This document shows positions 1 to 7,324 of a DNA stretch of 64,000 nucleotides, piece by piece. The notes beneath the pieces are model-generated. The model was not told the DNA's origin. It did no database searches and saw only the letters and a list, made by a program, of their open reading frames with translations. The first letter of the stretch is position 1. The number at the start of each line of letters is the position of its first letter. Origin of the DNA: Verrucomicrobia bacterium UBA1727 (GTDB lineage Bacteria; Verrucomicrobiota; Kiritimatiellia; RFP12; UBA1067). Location: positions 3,136 to 67,135 of the forward strand of contig DCIL01000013.1 of NCBI GenBank assembly GCA_002315875.1, in the 5' to 3' direction. The translations under genes and the position numbers were made by a program.

Positions 1-259
1 CGAGGAGACGTCCGATCAGGAACTCCAGCGACATGTAGTAGACGCGCTTGGTGTTCTGGCGGCCGTATTCCTCCTGGGTGTTGATCCAGCGCTCGACGAT
101 GCGGTCGCGGACGGCATTGGCGAAGGCGGTGTAGCGGTCGCGATCGGTCGCGCGGCTATCGCCCTTGGCGAGCGAATACCTGAGATGCCAGGCGAAATCT
201 TCCTTGAGTCCGTCGACGGACATGTCGACGCGGCGGTCTTTTTTCTTTGTTGTCTTCAT
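1..259 (-). CDS. glgP: Glycogen phosphorylase, N-terminal part (runs off the window edge)
   Basis: Translating the minus strand from the ATG at 259 gives MKTTKKKDRRVDMSVDG followed by FAWHLRYSLAKGDSRAT and ends at the window edge in YYMSLEFLIGRLL. These blocks match the start of bacterial glycogen phosphorylase (GT35), which releases glucose-1-phosphate from alpha-glucan: the H-x-x-YSLAKD block and the (V)YYLSLEFLxGR block are diagnostic of the family. About 86 residues of an expected 800 or so are visible, so the catalytic domain and the pyridoxal-phosphate lysine are outside the window. The start lies 22 bases after the AsmA-like gene's stop with no clear Shine-Dalgarno sequence. Family assignment is firm; activity cannot be judged from this fragment. 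Confidence 0.9.
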   Translation of the reverse strand, partial: MKTTKKKDRRVDMSVDGLKEDFAWHLRYSLAKGDSRATDRDRYTAFANAVRDRIVERWINTQEEYGRQNTKRVYYMSLEFLIGRLL

Positions 260-281
260 TGCTTTTTCGTCTTTGTATGGA

Positions 282-1235
282 TCAATTGAACAAACTCTTC
301 AGCGAATCGGTCGCGCCCTTGAGCGCGTCACCGGCGCCCTTGAGCGAATCGGTAGCACCCTTGAGCGCGTCCGTCGCGCCCTTCGTATCGAGCTTCTTGA
401 TGGCCTCGATTCCCTTGTTGAGATTCTCGACTCCGGACTCAGAAAGCGCACCGGCCACGTTACCGAGGTCGACTCCGATGTCCTTCAAACTCACGCCGAT
501 CGCGCTGAGCGAGCGCATGAACGTCGCGAAAATGACGGCCTGGATCTCGTCCGGAGAAAGTCCGCCCTCCTTGCGTCCGAGCTCGGTGAGCACGATCGGC
601 GGCATCGGCATCGTGAGCTTACCCCACTGCACCAGCACGCCGCGGACTTCGAGACGGTCGATGATGAACTTCTTAGACGGCTTCTTCGCCTCTGGCTTGG
701 CTGGCTGAGCGTCGGCGGACTGATTCGTCTTGGCCTTCTCAGCGACCTCGGCCGTCTTCGCCTTCTCGAGCTTCAGTTCGAGTTCCTTCGCCTGACGCTC
801 CTCGTAGGCCACGCGCTGCTCGTCGTCCCGTAGGTCATAGCCGCCGTTCGCGGAGGCGAGGAGTCGGTCGAAGTTGTTGAGTCCCTTGTCGTCCTTCACA
901 TAGGAAACGAAGACATTCTTCAGTTCGATGGTCTCGACCACGATCACATCGCTCATCGCCGTCGACATGTCGACATCGATGGTGAAGTGCTCGATCGAGC
1001 AGGCGACCCGTTCGCTGTAGCCCTCGGGATTCTCGAGGCGGAGTCCGTCAAGGATCACGCGTCCGAGATACTGGTTGATGTGGAGGGCGTCCATCTTGAA
1101 CTTCGTGCTCAGCACGCGCGGCACCACCGAATTCACCACGGGACGCAACACGGTGGAATCCCAGACCGGGAGCGTCAGGACGACCGAAATCAGAAGCAAT
1201 ATCAGAATGCCGACTATCCAAAGAATCTTCTTCAT
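282..1235 (-). CDS. AsmA-like membrane-anchored protein with C-terminal 11-residue repeats
   Basis: A 317-residue protein with one strong N-terminal hydrophobic segment (about residues 4-24, MKKILWIVGILILLLISVVL) and then a region resembling AsmA/DUF748-type proteins (FKMDALHINQYLGRVILDGL, then a beta-rich stretch). Members of that superfamily are anchored in the inner membrane, project into the periplasm and are linked to outer-membrane lipid transport. Residues 285-313 form imperfect 11-residue repeats of the type GATDALKGATDSLKG, and about residues 150-185 are rich in Lys, Glu and Ala. It follows the LolA-like gene by 17 bases, consistent with a shared envelope role. It is much shorter than true AsmA, so the call is at superfamily level only. 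Confidence 0.6.
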   Translation of the reverse strand: MKKILWIVGILILLLISVVLTLPVWDSTVLRPVVNSVVPRVLSTKFKMDALHINQYLGRVILDGLRLENPEGYSERVACSIEHFTIDVDMSTAMSDVIVVETIELKNVFVSYVKDDKGLNNFDRLLASANGGYDLRDDEQRVAYEERQAKELELKLEKAKTAEVAEKAKTNQSADAQPAKPEAKKPSKKFIIDRLEVRGVLVQWGKLTMPMPPIVLTELGRKEGGLSPDEIQAVIFATFMRSLSAIGVSLKDIGVDLGNVAGALSESGVENLNKGIEAIKKLDTKGATDALKGATDSLKGAGDALKGATDSLKSLFN

Positions 1236-1252
1236 ATTCGTTTTACCTCTTC

Positions 1253-1828
1253 TTATTTTACGTCTTCGACTGTGATTTTCGTACGATGTCCCGAGCCGAT
1301 GGTTTCAACTTCCATCTGGTTGGCCATCCACCGCTCGCCAAATTTCTTGATTCGCGTTCCCCAAAGCCGGCGCACGGGCTTGTCGCCCTTCAGCTCCTCG
1401 GCCTGCATCATCGCCCCGGTCTTGCGATCGACCCAAACGCGCACCGTGCGGTCTCCCTTTTTAAGAAGCACGACCGCACAGACCTGTCCGTGCACCGTCT
1501 CACCCTCACGGGTGGTGTCGAACGCAAAGTCATTCCAGTAGAGGTAGTCGAGCGTGATGTCGGACCAGGTGACATCGGTATTGCAGATCGAGGAATTGCC
1601 GTCGTTGCCTGGAACGAACGGCGAGCCGTCGATTGAAAGATCGGTCTTGCCTCCGCGGCGCTTGAGAACATAGTCGTGTTCCGCCTGCGAAATGCCGCGG
1701 CGATTGCGCAGGATGACGCGTCCGTTAAGCTCGACGTTCGCCGGCAGCATCCGCCGGCAGCTCATCACCAGCTCGGACGGAGTGGCGTTGGTCGACAGCA
1801 GGAACGATGCGAGAATCGCGGTGATCAT
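1253..1828 (-). CDS. LolA-like outer-membrane lipoprotein-sorting family protein
   Basis: A 191-residue protein starting at the ATG at 1828, which overlaps the stop of the preceding TPR gene by four bases (ATGA). A short hydrophobic N-terminus (MITAILASFLLSTNATPSE) looks like a signal peptide. The body (LNGRVILRNRRG, YVLKRRGGKTDLSIDG, VWVDRKTGAMMQAEELKGDK, RRLWGTRIKKFGERWMANQM) fits the LolA/outer-membrane lipoprotein-sorting fold, in which the VWVDxxTGxPxxAE block is typical. A role in periplasmic lipid or lipoprotein handling is inferred from the family. Its neighbours, a secreted TPR protein and an AsmA-like protein, suggest an envelope module appended to the rnf genes. Confidence 0.65.
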   Translation of the reverse strand: MITAILASFLLSTNATPSELVMSCRRMLPANVELNGRVILRNRRGISQAEHDYVLKRRGGKTDLSIDGSPFVPGNDGNSSICNTDVTWSDITLDYLYWNDFAFDTTREGETVHGQVCAVVLLKKGDRTVRVWVDRKTGAMMQAEELKGDKPVRRLWGTRIKKFGERWMANQMEVETIGSGHRTKITVEDVK

Positions 1829-2625
1829 TTCAGTTTTTCCTCCAGTTTCTTGTCCTCGGGACCTCCCGCGGACCGTCCCGTCTCATAATACTTCTTTGCC
1901 GCCGCGACATCATTCTGTTCGAGTTTGAGCCGCGCCATGTTGTAGTAGGCGAAATGATTCTTGGGATTCGCCATCATGCACTCCTCGAGCGATTTTTCCG
2001 CAGCCGCGATGTTGCCTCGCTTTTTCTCGAGCATGGCCTTGAGACAAAAGGCGGTCGGCGACTTGGGTTTCGCCTCGAACATCTCCTTGACGATCTTCTC
2101 GGCTTCCTCGTATTCGCCGCGCTTCAAAGCGCGCATGAAGAGATCCTTGCGCGAATGGCCCTTGCGCGGATTGTTGAGTTTCATCCTCTCGGCGGATTTC
2201 CGTTCGATCTTCGCCTTCCTCTCCGCCGCGAGCTTCTTCTCGAGCTCCGTAGTGTCGCTCACTGCCACCGCCTTGGCGTTGTCCTTGATCTGCGAGAGCA
2301 ACATCGAATCAATTGCCGCGCTCACATAGGCGCGCTTATTGCGCAAGGTGGCGAACTCCGGCTTCTTGGCACGGTCTGGATTCTCCGCCTCGATCTGATC
2401 AAGCTTCTTGAGCGCCTCGCGATACTTCTCGACCGCTTCGCTGGTCTTGCCTTCGGCCGCCAGATCGGATGCGGTGTCGATGAGTTCGGAAGCCGGCTCC
2501 ATCAGTTCCGAAAGCCGCGGTGGTTCCTTCTCTTCTTCTTCGGACGAGCCAAAAGGCCAGTACCAGCTCGCCTGAGCCGAAAGCGCAAGCGACGAAAACA
2601 TCAATGCTGCCAGGGTCGATTTCAT
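1825..2625 (-). CDS. Secreted TPR-repeat protein
   Basis: A 266-residue protein with an N-terminal signal peptide (MKSTLAALMFSSLALSAQAS) and then an acidic SSEEEEKE stretch. It has an early helical repeat (ASDLAAEGKTSEAVEKYREAL), a long charged helical middle, and two C-terminal tetratricopeptide repeats (FMRALKRGEYEEAEKIVKEM and MARLKLEQNDVAAAKKYYETG with an intervening unit). TPR proteins act as protein-binding scaffolds; no partner can be named. Start and stop overlap neighbouring genes by four bases on both sides (rnfG upstream, LolA-like gene downstream), so it is almost certainly co-translated with rnfG. Confidence 0.7.
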   Translation of the reverse strand: MKSTLAALMFSSLALSAQASWYWPFGSSEEEEKEPPRLSELMEPASELIDTASDLAAEGKTSEAVEKYREALKKLDQIEAENPDRAKKPEFATLRNKRAYVSAAIDSMLLSQIKDNAKAVAVSDTTELEKKLAAERKAKIERKSAERMKLNNPRKGHSRKDLFMRALKRGEYEEAEKIVKEMFEAKPKSPTAFCLKAMLEKKRGNIAAAEKSLEECMMANPKNHFAYYNMARLKLEQNDVAAAKKYYETGRSAGGPEDKKLEEKLK

Positions 2626-3149
2626 TTGCCGGCCTTCTTCAGTTTCTTCGCGGCATCACCGATCGCCTTGATGACCGCCTTCGAGGTGATGGTAGCGGAC
2701 GTAATCGCCTCGATCTTGCCGCCCTTCTTCTTGAGCTTGAGCGTGGTCGCGTCCTGTCCGCGGAACTGTCCGATGAACTCCGGCGTATTGAGCTTCATTC
2801 CGAGTCCGGGAGTTTCGGACGCCTTGAGCGTCTTGTAGGTGACAAGCGTCTTCTTGTCCTTCTCGAAACCGACCATCAGCACGATCTCGCCGCCGTAGCC
2901 GCCGCCGTCACCACCCTCCGCGGCATAGCCGATGACCTTGTCCGCGGCATCCTTGCCGATGAAGACGCCGCTCGCTTCATCGATCTTGGCGACACCCTTT
3001 GGCATCACCGCCTTGACCGCCGCGACGCGATTCGCAGCTGCAGTCGCCTTGATCGGCTCGGCCGTGACATCGTTGACATACGCGAGCACCGACGCACAAA
3101 CGCCGGAGATGATAGTTAGGCTGAGAACAAGTCCGAGAATTTTTTTCAT
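2622..3149 (-). CDS. rnfG: Rnf complex subunit G (FMN-binding)
   Basis: A 175-residue protein with one N-terminal transmembrane segment (MKKILGLVLSLTIISGVC) and a periplasmic FMN-binding domain. The segment GGYGGEIVLMVGF and the block ETPGLGMKLNTPEFIGQF are characteristic of RnfG/NqrC. The flavinylation site lies at about residues 149-156 (ITSATITS): the usual S-G-A-T has Ser in place of Gly, while the acceptor Thr (about 153) is kept. In Rnf, RnfG carries a covalent FMN in the path from ferredoxin to NAD+ that drives ion export. It is the last Rnf subunit of this cluster and overlaps the TPR gene. Confidence 0.93.
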   Translation of the reverse strand: MKKILGLVLSLTIISGVCASVLAYVNDVTAEPIKATAAANRVAAVKAVMPKGVAKIDEASGVFIGKDAADKVIGYAAEGGDGGGYGGEIVLMVGFEKDKKTLVTYKTLKASETPGLGMKLNTPEFIGQFRGQDATTLKLKKKGGKIEAITSATITSKAVIKAIGDAAKKLKKAGK

Positions 3150-3150
3150 A

Positions 3151-3190
3151 GTGGGAAGAGATTAGAAATGAGAGATGAGGTGGACATTGG
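3151..3190. repeat. Dispersed repeat, copy 1 (rnfD-rnfG gap)
   Basis: On the plus strand it begins GTGGGAAGAGATTAGAAATG, continues with AGAGATGAGG and ends TGGACATTGG. The same GTGGGAAGAGAT start recurs at 4197, and the GTGGACAATGG-type end recurs, inverted, at 4649-4682. It fills the spacer between rnfD and rnfG. Confidence 0.6.
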
Positions 3191-3194
3191 AGTT

Positions 3195-4193
3195 TTACTT
3201 TTTTGAGCCGAAGGGTTTGGGGCCGGTCCAGCGGTTGATGAGCGGACAAAGCGCGTTCATGATGAGAATCGCGAAGGAGCAGCCCTCGGGATACGATCCG
3301 AGATGACGGATGAGCATGCAGACGAGTCCGCAGCCAAAACCGAAGATCACCTTTCCGAGCGCAGTAGTCGGCGAAGTGACGTAATCGGTCGCCATGAAGC
3401 ACGCACCGATCATCACGCCGCCGGTCAGCACCTGCATGTGCGCGGGAGCGCCGCCGGCGAAGTATCCGTAAAGCCAGACGGTCGCCAGGAAGACGACTGG
3501 AATATGCCAGGTGATGACCTTGCGGCAGATGAGATACACCGCTCCAAGCGCGAGCGCAAGCGCGGAGACCTCACCGATGCAGCCCGGCATATTGCCGATG
3601 AGCATATCGGAAAGCGACGGAAAACTCGCGAGCGCTTTCTCGATGTGAGGGGTCGCCTGAGTGACGACATCGCAACCGTAGAGACGCTTCATCGCCGCAA
3701 GCGGAGTCGCCGTCGTCATCGCCTCAGGGGTCTTCCACCAGAGCGGCTTGAGCCAGGTGGTCATAGGACCGGTGAAGCTTATTAGCATGAAGGCGCGCGC
3801 GGCGAGGGCGGGGTTGAACGGATTCATGCCGAGTCCGCCGAAGACCTGCTTGCAGATGAAAATTGCAAAGACCGATCCGAGGACGGCCATCCAGAGGGGA
3901 AGTCCAGCCGGAAGATTCAAGGCGAGGAGGAGTCCCGTAACGACGGCCGAAAGATCGCCGATCGTATTCTCGCGCTTCATCGCGAGTCGGCAGATGGCCT
4001 CGGTCACGAGACAGGTCGCAACGCAGGTGGCGATCGTCCAGACGGCAGGCAATCCGAAGAACCAGATGCCAGCCGCGGTGGTCGGCAGAAGCGCGATGAT
4101 GACGTCGAGCATGATGCGCGAGACACTTGAATGAGAGTGCGCGTGCGGAGAGCTCGACAGGATGAAGTGCTCGGCAGTATCTTTTGGTTTCAT
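3195..4193 (-). CDS. rnfD: Rnf complex subunit D (membrane flavoprotein)
   Basis: A 332-residue multi-pass membrane protein. The open frame extends further upstream, but the start is taken at the ATG at 4193 (MKPKDTAEHFILSSSPHAHS), where RnfD homology begins (SSPHxHSxxSVxxIMxDVIIALLP). It matches the RnfD/NqrB family, including GGLGMNPFNPALAARAFMLI. The covalent-FMN motif is seen as MTTATPLA at about residues 159-166, with Thr163 the likely acceptor. RnfD and RnfG both need a flavin transferase (ApbE), which is not in this window. In typical operons rnfC directly precedes rnfD; here a four-helix-bundle gene and repeats lie between them. Confidence 0.93.
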   Translation of the reverse strand: MKPKDTAEHFILSSSPHAHSHSSVSRIMLDVIIALLPTTAAGIWFFGLPAVWTIATCVATCLVTEAICRLAMKRENTIGDLSAVVTGLLLALNLPAGLPLWMAVLGSVFAIFICKQVFGGLGMNPFNPALAARAFMLISFTGPMTTWLKPLWWKTPEAMTTATPLAAMKRLYGCDVVTQATPHIEKALASFPSLSDMLIGNMPGCIGEVSALALALGAVYLICRKVITWHIPVVFLATVWLYGYFAGGAPAHMQVLTGGVMIGACFMATDYVTSPTTALGKVIFGFGCGLVCMLIRHLGSYPEGCSFAILIMNALCPLINRWTGPKPFGSKK

Positions 4194-4196
4194 GGC

Positions 4197-4244
4197 GTGG
4201 GAAGAGATGAGAGATGAGAGATGAGAAATGACAGTGGAGGTTAG
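4197..4244. repeat. Dispersed repeat, copy 2 (left flank of four-helix-bundle gene), with GAGATGA tandem units
   Basis: The plus strand reads GTGGGAAGAGATGAGAGATG, then further GAGATGA units (7-bp period), then GAAATGACAGTGGAGGTTAG. Its last 28 bases (4217-4244) are an imperfect inverted match to 4649-4682. It covers the stop of the four-helix-bundle gene. Confidence 0.65.
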
Positions 4245-4636
4245 GTTCTTTGTTCTAAAGTGCTGAATTTCTGCAACATGGCGGTCAGCATACGACTGAT
4301 TTCGTCCGCGAGCTGCCGTATGGAATCGTACTCGGAAATGTAACATTGGCGCTTAGCAATTTCAAGCTGTGTAAGCATCTCATATAAACTGCCGCGTGCA
4401 ATTGAAAGAAAATGTGCATAATCACGATTTCCGGCACGCCCGCTGCCCTCGGCGATATTCGATGGAACGGAAACAACGGCACGACGCAACTGGTCGGTTA
4501 GCGCATACTTCTCTTGAGGTGGAAACAATCTCACCTGGTCATAGACGAGCTGCACTAATTCCATGGCTTTCTGCCAAACTGCCAATTTCTCGAATAAAAA
4601 CTCACCACTCTCCTTCATCTCCACCTTATCCTTCAT
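4241..4636 (-). CDS. Four-helix-bundle protein (S23 / 23S-rRNA-intervening-sequence family)
   Basis: A 131-residue protein with the family signatures: an aromatic, basic start of the first helix (FEKLAVWQKAMELVQLVYD), the central RRAVVSVPSNIAEGSGR block, and the YAHFLSIARGSLYEMLTQLE block. The family is related to proteins encoded in 23S rRNA intervening sequences and to the Avd accessory protein of diversity-generating retroelements; its general function is unknown. No reverse transcriptase or variable repeat was seen near it. It separates rnfC from rnfD and is bracketed by inverted copies of a short repeat (4217-4244 and 4649-4682), as an inserted cassette would be. Confidence 0.88.
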   Translation of the reverse strand: MKDKVEMKESGEFLFEKLAVWQKAMELVQLVYDQVRLFPPQEKYALTDQLRRAVVSVPSNIAEGSGRAGNRDYAHFLSIARGSLYEMLTQLEIAKRQCYISEYDSIRQLADEISRMLTAMLQKFSTLEQRT

Positions 4637-4648
4637 TATCTCAAAATA

Positions 4649-4682
4649 CTAACCACCATTGTCCACCTATTTTCTCATCTCT
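4649..4682. repeat. Dispersed repeat, copy 3, inverted (right flank of four-helix-bundle gene)
   Basis: The plus strand reads CTAACCACCATTGTCCACCT followed by ATTTTCTCATCTCT. The reverse complement of 4217-4244 reads CTAACCTCCACTGTC then ATTTCTCATCTCT, so the two are imperfect inverted repeats differing mainly by a 5-base insertion. The end of this copy runs into the rnfC stop codon (4681-4683). Confidence 0.65.
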
Positions 4683-6075
4683 ACTTTCTCTCCCTCTCGG
4701 CGGCCGCGGCGGCTGCTTTCGCCTTCTCCGCCGCGATACGGGCACGGATCGAATTCTTCGCACGGCGGCAGAACTGGGTTATCGGACGATAGGCGGGACA
4801 ACTGAAGCTGCACGCACCGCACTCGATGCACGTCATCACATGGAGATCCTCCGCCGCCTTGATGTCATCGGCCTCGACCGCCTTGGCGATCTCCGCGGCG
4901 TTGAGATTCATCGGACACGCCCTCACACAGCGTCCGCAATTGATACACGCCTGAGAGGAATACTGGAAAATGCGATTCTTCGAGAGAAGCAAAAGCCCCG
5001 ATGTCGTCTTCGTCGTCGCGATCTCCAAGTTCGGCACCGCAAAGCCCATCATCGTGCCGCCGGAAATTACCTTCGCAGGAACTCCCTTCTCTCCTCCGCA
5101 AAACGCAACGAGATCGGAATACTTCGTTCCGCACGGAGCGAGAATGTTCTTCGGCTCCTGGACCGCATCGCCCGAAACGGTCGTAACGCGCTCCAGAAGC
5201 GGCTCACCCTTCTCGACCGCGTCCGCGATCGCGGCGACCGTGCCGACGTTCTCGACGACGCAGCCGACGTCGATCGGCAAGGCCGGCGGCTCGGGAACGA
5301 TGCGTCCGACCGTCGCGTAGATCTGATGCTTTTCGCTGCCCTGCGGATAGAGAACGGGGAGAACAACGATCTCGACATTGCCGGAGATGTCAGCAAACGC
5401 CTTCTCCATCGCGGCGATTGCATCCGGCTTGTTCGCCTCGATGGCGATCCGCACGGCACAATCTCCGAGAATCTTGCGCATGATCTCGACGCCGATGCGG
5501 ATGCGGTCGGCGCGTTCGACCATCAGATGGTGGTCGGCGCAAAGATACGGCTCGCATTCCGCACCGTTGAGGATCAGATATTCGCAGCGCTTGCCGGGCG
5601 GAGGATTGAGTTTGACCGAGGTCGGAAACCCTGCACCGCCCATTCCGCAGATGCCGGCTTCTTCGATTCGCTTGAGAAGATCTTCGCGAGAGGCAGTGCG
5701 CCAATCAAGAGGTTGAAGGTTGAAGGTTGAAGGTTGAAGGTCGGAGGGCTTCTCAGCCGTCGTGTCGAGGATGACGGCGGGGGCGACACCGCCAGCGGCA
5801 CCGGAACGCGCTTCGACGGACTTGACGAGTCCCGCGGCGGGGGCGCGCACGCAGACGGAGATGAAGCCGTTCTTCTCGCCGATGAGCTGTCCGCGCTCGA
5901 CGTAGTCACCGGGCTTGACGATGCATTTGGCCGGCGCGCCGAGATGCTGGCTCATGGACACTACGAGCTCGGCGGGACACGGAAGCTTCTCAATCGGCTT
6001 TGCGCGAGCGAGTTCCTTGTTGTAGTCGGGATGCACCCCACCCTTGAACTTGAAGGCACTCTTGACCGTTCTCAT
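4681..6075 (-). CDS. rnfC: Rnf complex subunit C (NADH-binding, two [4Fe-4S] clusters)
   Basis: A 464-residue protein starting at the ATG at 6075 (MRTVKSAFKFKGGVHPDYNK). A clear AAGGAG lies 5 bases upstream, which decides the start against a longer open frame. RnfC is the cytoplasmic subunit that binds NADH/FMN. Visible features are the N-terminal GGVHP block, the flavin/NADH region AGICGMGGAGFPTSVKL, EYLILNGAECEPYL, and two ferredoxin motifs at about 377-388 (CINCGRCVRACP) and 416-427 (CIECGACSFSCP). A tandem 7-bp repeat codes for PSTFNLQPL in the linker between the N-terminal domain and the flavin domain. The gene overlaps the beta-helix gene upstream by four bases. Confidence 0.95.
   Translation of the reverse strand: MRTVKSAFKFKGGVHPDYNKELARAKPIEKLPCPAELVVSMSQHLGAPAKCIVKPGDYVERGQLIGEKNGFISVCVRAPAAGLVKSVEARSGAAGGVAPAVILDTTAEKPSDLQPSTFNLQPLDWRTASREDLLKRIEEAGICGMGGAGFPTSVKLNPPPGKRCEYLILNGAECEPYLCADHHLMVERADRIRIGVEIMRKILGDCAVRIAIEANKPDAIAAMEKAFADISGNVEIVVLPVLYPQGSEKHQIYATVGRIVPEPPALPIDVGCVVENVGTVAAIADAVEKGEPLLERVTTVSGDAVQEPKNILAPCGTKYSDLVAFCGGEKGVPAKVISGGTMMGFAVPNLEIATTKTTSGLLLLSKNRIFQYSSQACINCGRCVRACPMNLNAAEIAKAVEADDIKAAEDLHVMTCIECGACSFSCPAYRPITQFCRRAKNSIRARIAAEKAKAAAAAAERERK
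5711..5738. repeat. (GGTTGAA)x4 heptanucleotide tandem repeat inside rnfC
   Basis: Four perfect head-to-tail copies of GGTTGAA on the plus strand (TTCAACC in the coding sense). Because the unit is 7 bases, gain or loss of one copy would shift the rnfC reading frame upstream of its FMN/NADH and Fe-S domains. Confidence 0.85.
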
Positions 6076-7319
6076 TTCATCTCCTTGCAGACATTGTCGT
6101 GAACGCGATATCCGGCCGGCAACTTGTCCGGTCCATCCTTGCAGTAAATGAGTCCATACGGCATCACCTCGAAAGTATTGCCGGAAATGTCGATGTCGAC
6201 AGTGTCCGTATCCATGGAATAGACGAGGAGCGGAGTGGACACTTCGCGTTTCGGACGCACCAACGGACCCCATCCGCCACCGACGCGGAGAGTACGATTG
6301 CCCGTGAACGAGCAGCGCTTGAAGCCCTTTCCTTTCGGAGCTCCCCTGCACCAGATCTCGAAGGCCTGGGTGCAGTCCGTCATCGTGCAGTCGCGGAAAT
6401 GGATGTCGTCCCAACCGGTCAAACTCGGAACCCCCTGCATCGTCGTCGCAGTATCGTAAACACCCCTGAACGTGCAGCGCTCCACGATCGCATCGCGGCA
6501 GTTCGAGCCGAACTCGACGCCGTTGCCGTAGCGGATGTGAAAGCCGCGCCAGCAATTATAGCACTCGCTACCGCCGATATCCGCGAAGTCGCAATCCGAA
6601 ATGCGAATATCCTCGCGGATCGTCCGACCGGACCAACCACCCGCCATTCCATGCGCGCCCGTAGCCCGAATGAAAAGGTTGGACGCGGCAAAGTGCGAAT
6701 TGAAGGAAACAGCGTGTTCATTCACGGCGATTGCAATCTCCTTCGCGAGCAGCGCGGGATTGTTCGTCGCGTGTACATAGATGTAGCCGTCGCGGCCGCA
6801 GAAGTCCCACGGCATGACGAGATCGCTGGGGTCAAAGCGCTTCCAGGGTTTCATCTCGCCGTCAACGATGAGGAACCCCGGATCTGGATCTCCACCTTTG
6901 AGGCCGGTGTGCGTCGCCTCGTTGGTAATGGCGACGCGCCAGAAACAGTGAGTGCAGTCCTCCCAGACGGACGGATCGGGCTTGATGATCTTGGTAGCGG
7001 TGATGACGGGCTTAGGGCCTTCGCCATAGGCCGTGAGGGTAGTGCGGTGAGCGGCGTCGCGGCCAGCAGGCAGGCGGACACCGCCGTAGAAGACATCGCC
7101 GCGGCGAAGAAGCGCGGTAGCGCCGGCAGGCAAAGAGGCGTTTAGTTTCTCGATCGTGCGCCAGGCCGTCGCCGGTGTCTTGCCGTCGGCGGAATCGCTG
7201 CCGGCGTTAGAAAGGTAGCGCACCTCACCGGCGAAGATATGACTGGCCGATAGGGTAAGAACAGCAAGCGTACAACAGCAAGTGAAGAGGCGGGGCATAC
7301 AAGTGGAGAGGCGGGGCAT
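6072..7319 (-). CDS. Secreted right-handed parallel beta-helix protein
   Basis: A 415-residue protein starting at the ATG at 7319 (MPRLSTCMPRLFTCCCTLAV); a second in-frame ATG at 7298 (MPRLFTCCC) is created by a 21-bp duplication and is the alternative start. A signal peptide or lipoprotein-like hydrophobic stretch ends near SHIFAGEVRYLSNAGSD. What follows is the common opening of secreted beta-helix proteins (YLSNAGSDSADGKTPATAWR), then coils rich in short beta-strands (IRISDCDFADIGGSECYNCW, DAIVERCTFRGVYDTATTMQ, IHFRDCTMTDC). Such proteins often act on or bind polysaccharides; no catalytic site can be assigned. It is inserted between rnfB and rnfC, an unexpected place, and it overlaps rnfC, so it is translated as part of that operon. 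Confidence 0.8.
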   Translation of the reverse strand: MPRLSTCMPRLFTCCCTLAVLTLSASHIFAGEVRYLSNAGSDSADGKTPATAWRTIEKLNASLPAGATALLRRGDVFYGGVRLPAGRDAAHRTTLTAYGEGPKPVITATKIIKPDPSVWEDCTHCFWRVAITNEATHTGLKGGDPDPGFLIVDGEMKPWKRFDPSDLVMPWDFCGRDGYIYVHATNNPALLAKEIAIAVNEHAVSFNSHFAASNLFIRATGAHGMAGGWSGRTIREDIRISDCDFADIGGSECYNCWRGFHIRYGNGVEFGSNCRDAIVERCTFRGVYDTATTMQGVPSLTGWDDIHFRDCTMTDCTQAFEIWCRGAPKGKGFKRCSFTGNRTLRVGGGWGPLVRPKREVSTPLLVYSMDTDTVDIDISGNTFEVMPYGLIYCKDGPDKLPAGYRVHDNVCKEMK

Positions 7320-7321
7320 AA
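7280..7321. repeat. 21-bp tandem duplication at the start of the beta-helix gene
   Basis: Two adjacent copies, AAGTGAAGAGGCGGGGCAT plus AC and AAGTGGAGAGGCGGGGCAT plus AA, each carrying a start codon on the minus strand. The duplication adds seven in-frame residues and a second possible initiator. Confidence 0.8.
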
Positions 7322-7324
7322 AAC

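Noticed and set aside
4241..4636. Avd-type accessory protein of a diversity-generating retroelement
   Set aside because: Same fold family, but no reverse transcriptase, template repeat or variable repeat was found in the window.
4396..5730. Long plus-strand open frame opposite rnfC
   Set aside because: It is antisense to a confidently assigned rnfC and the four-helix-bundle gene, is rich in Arg/His as GC-rich shadow frames are, and has no recognisable domain.
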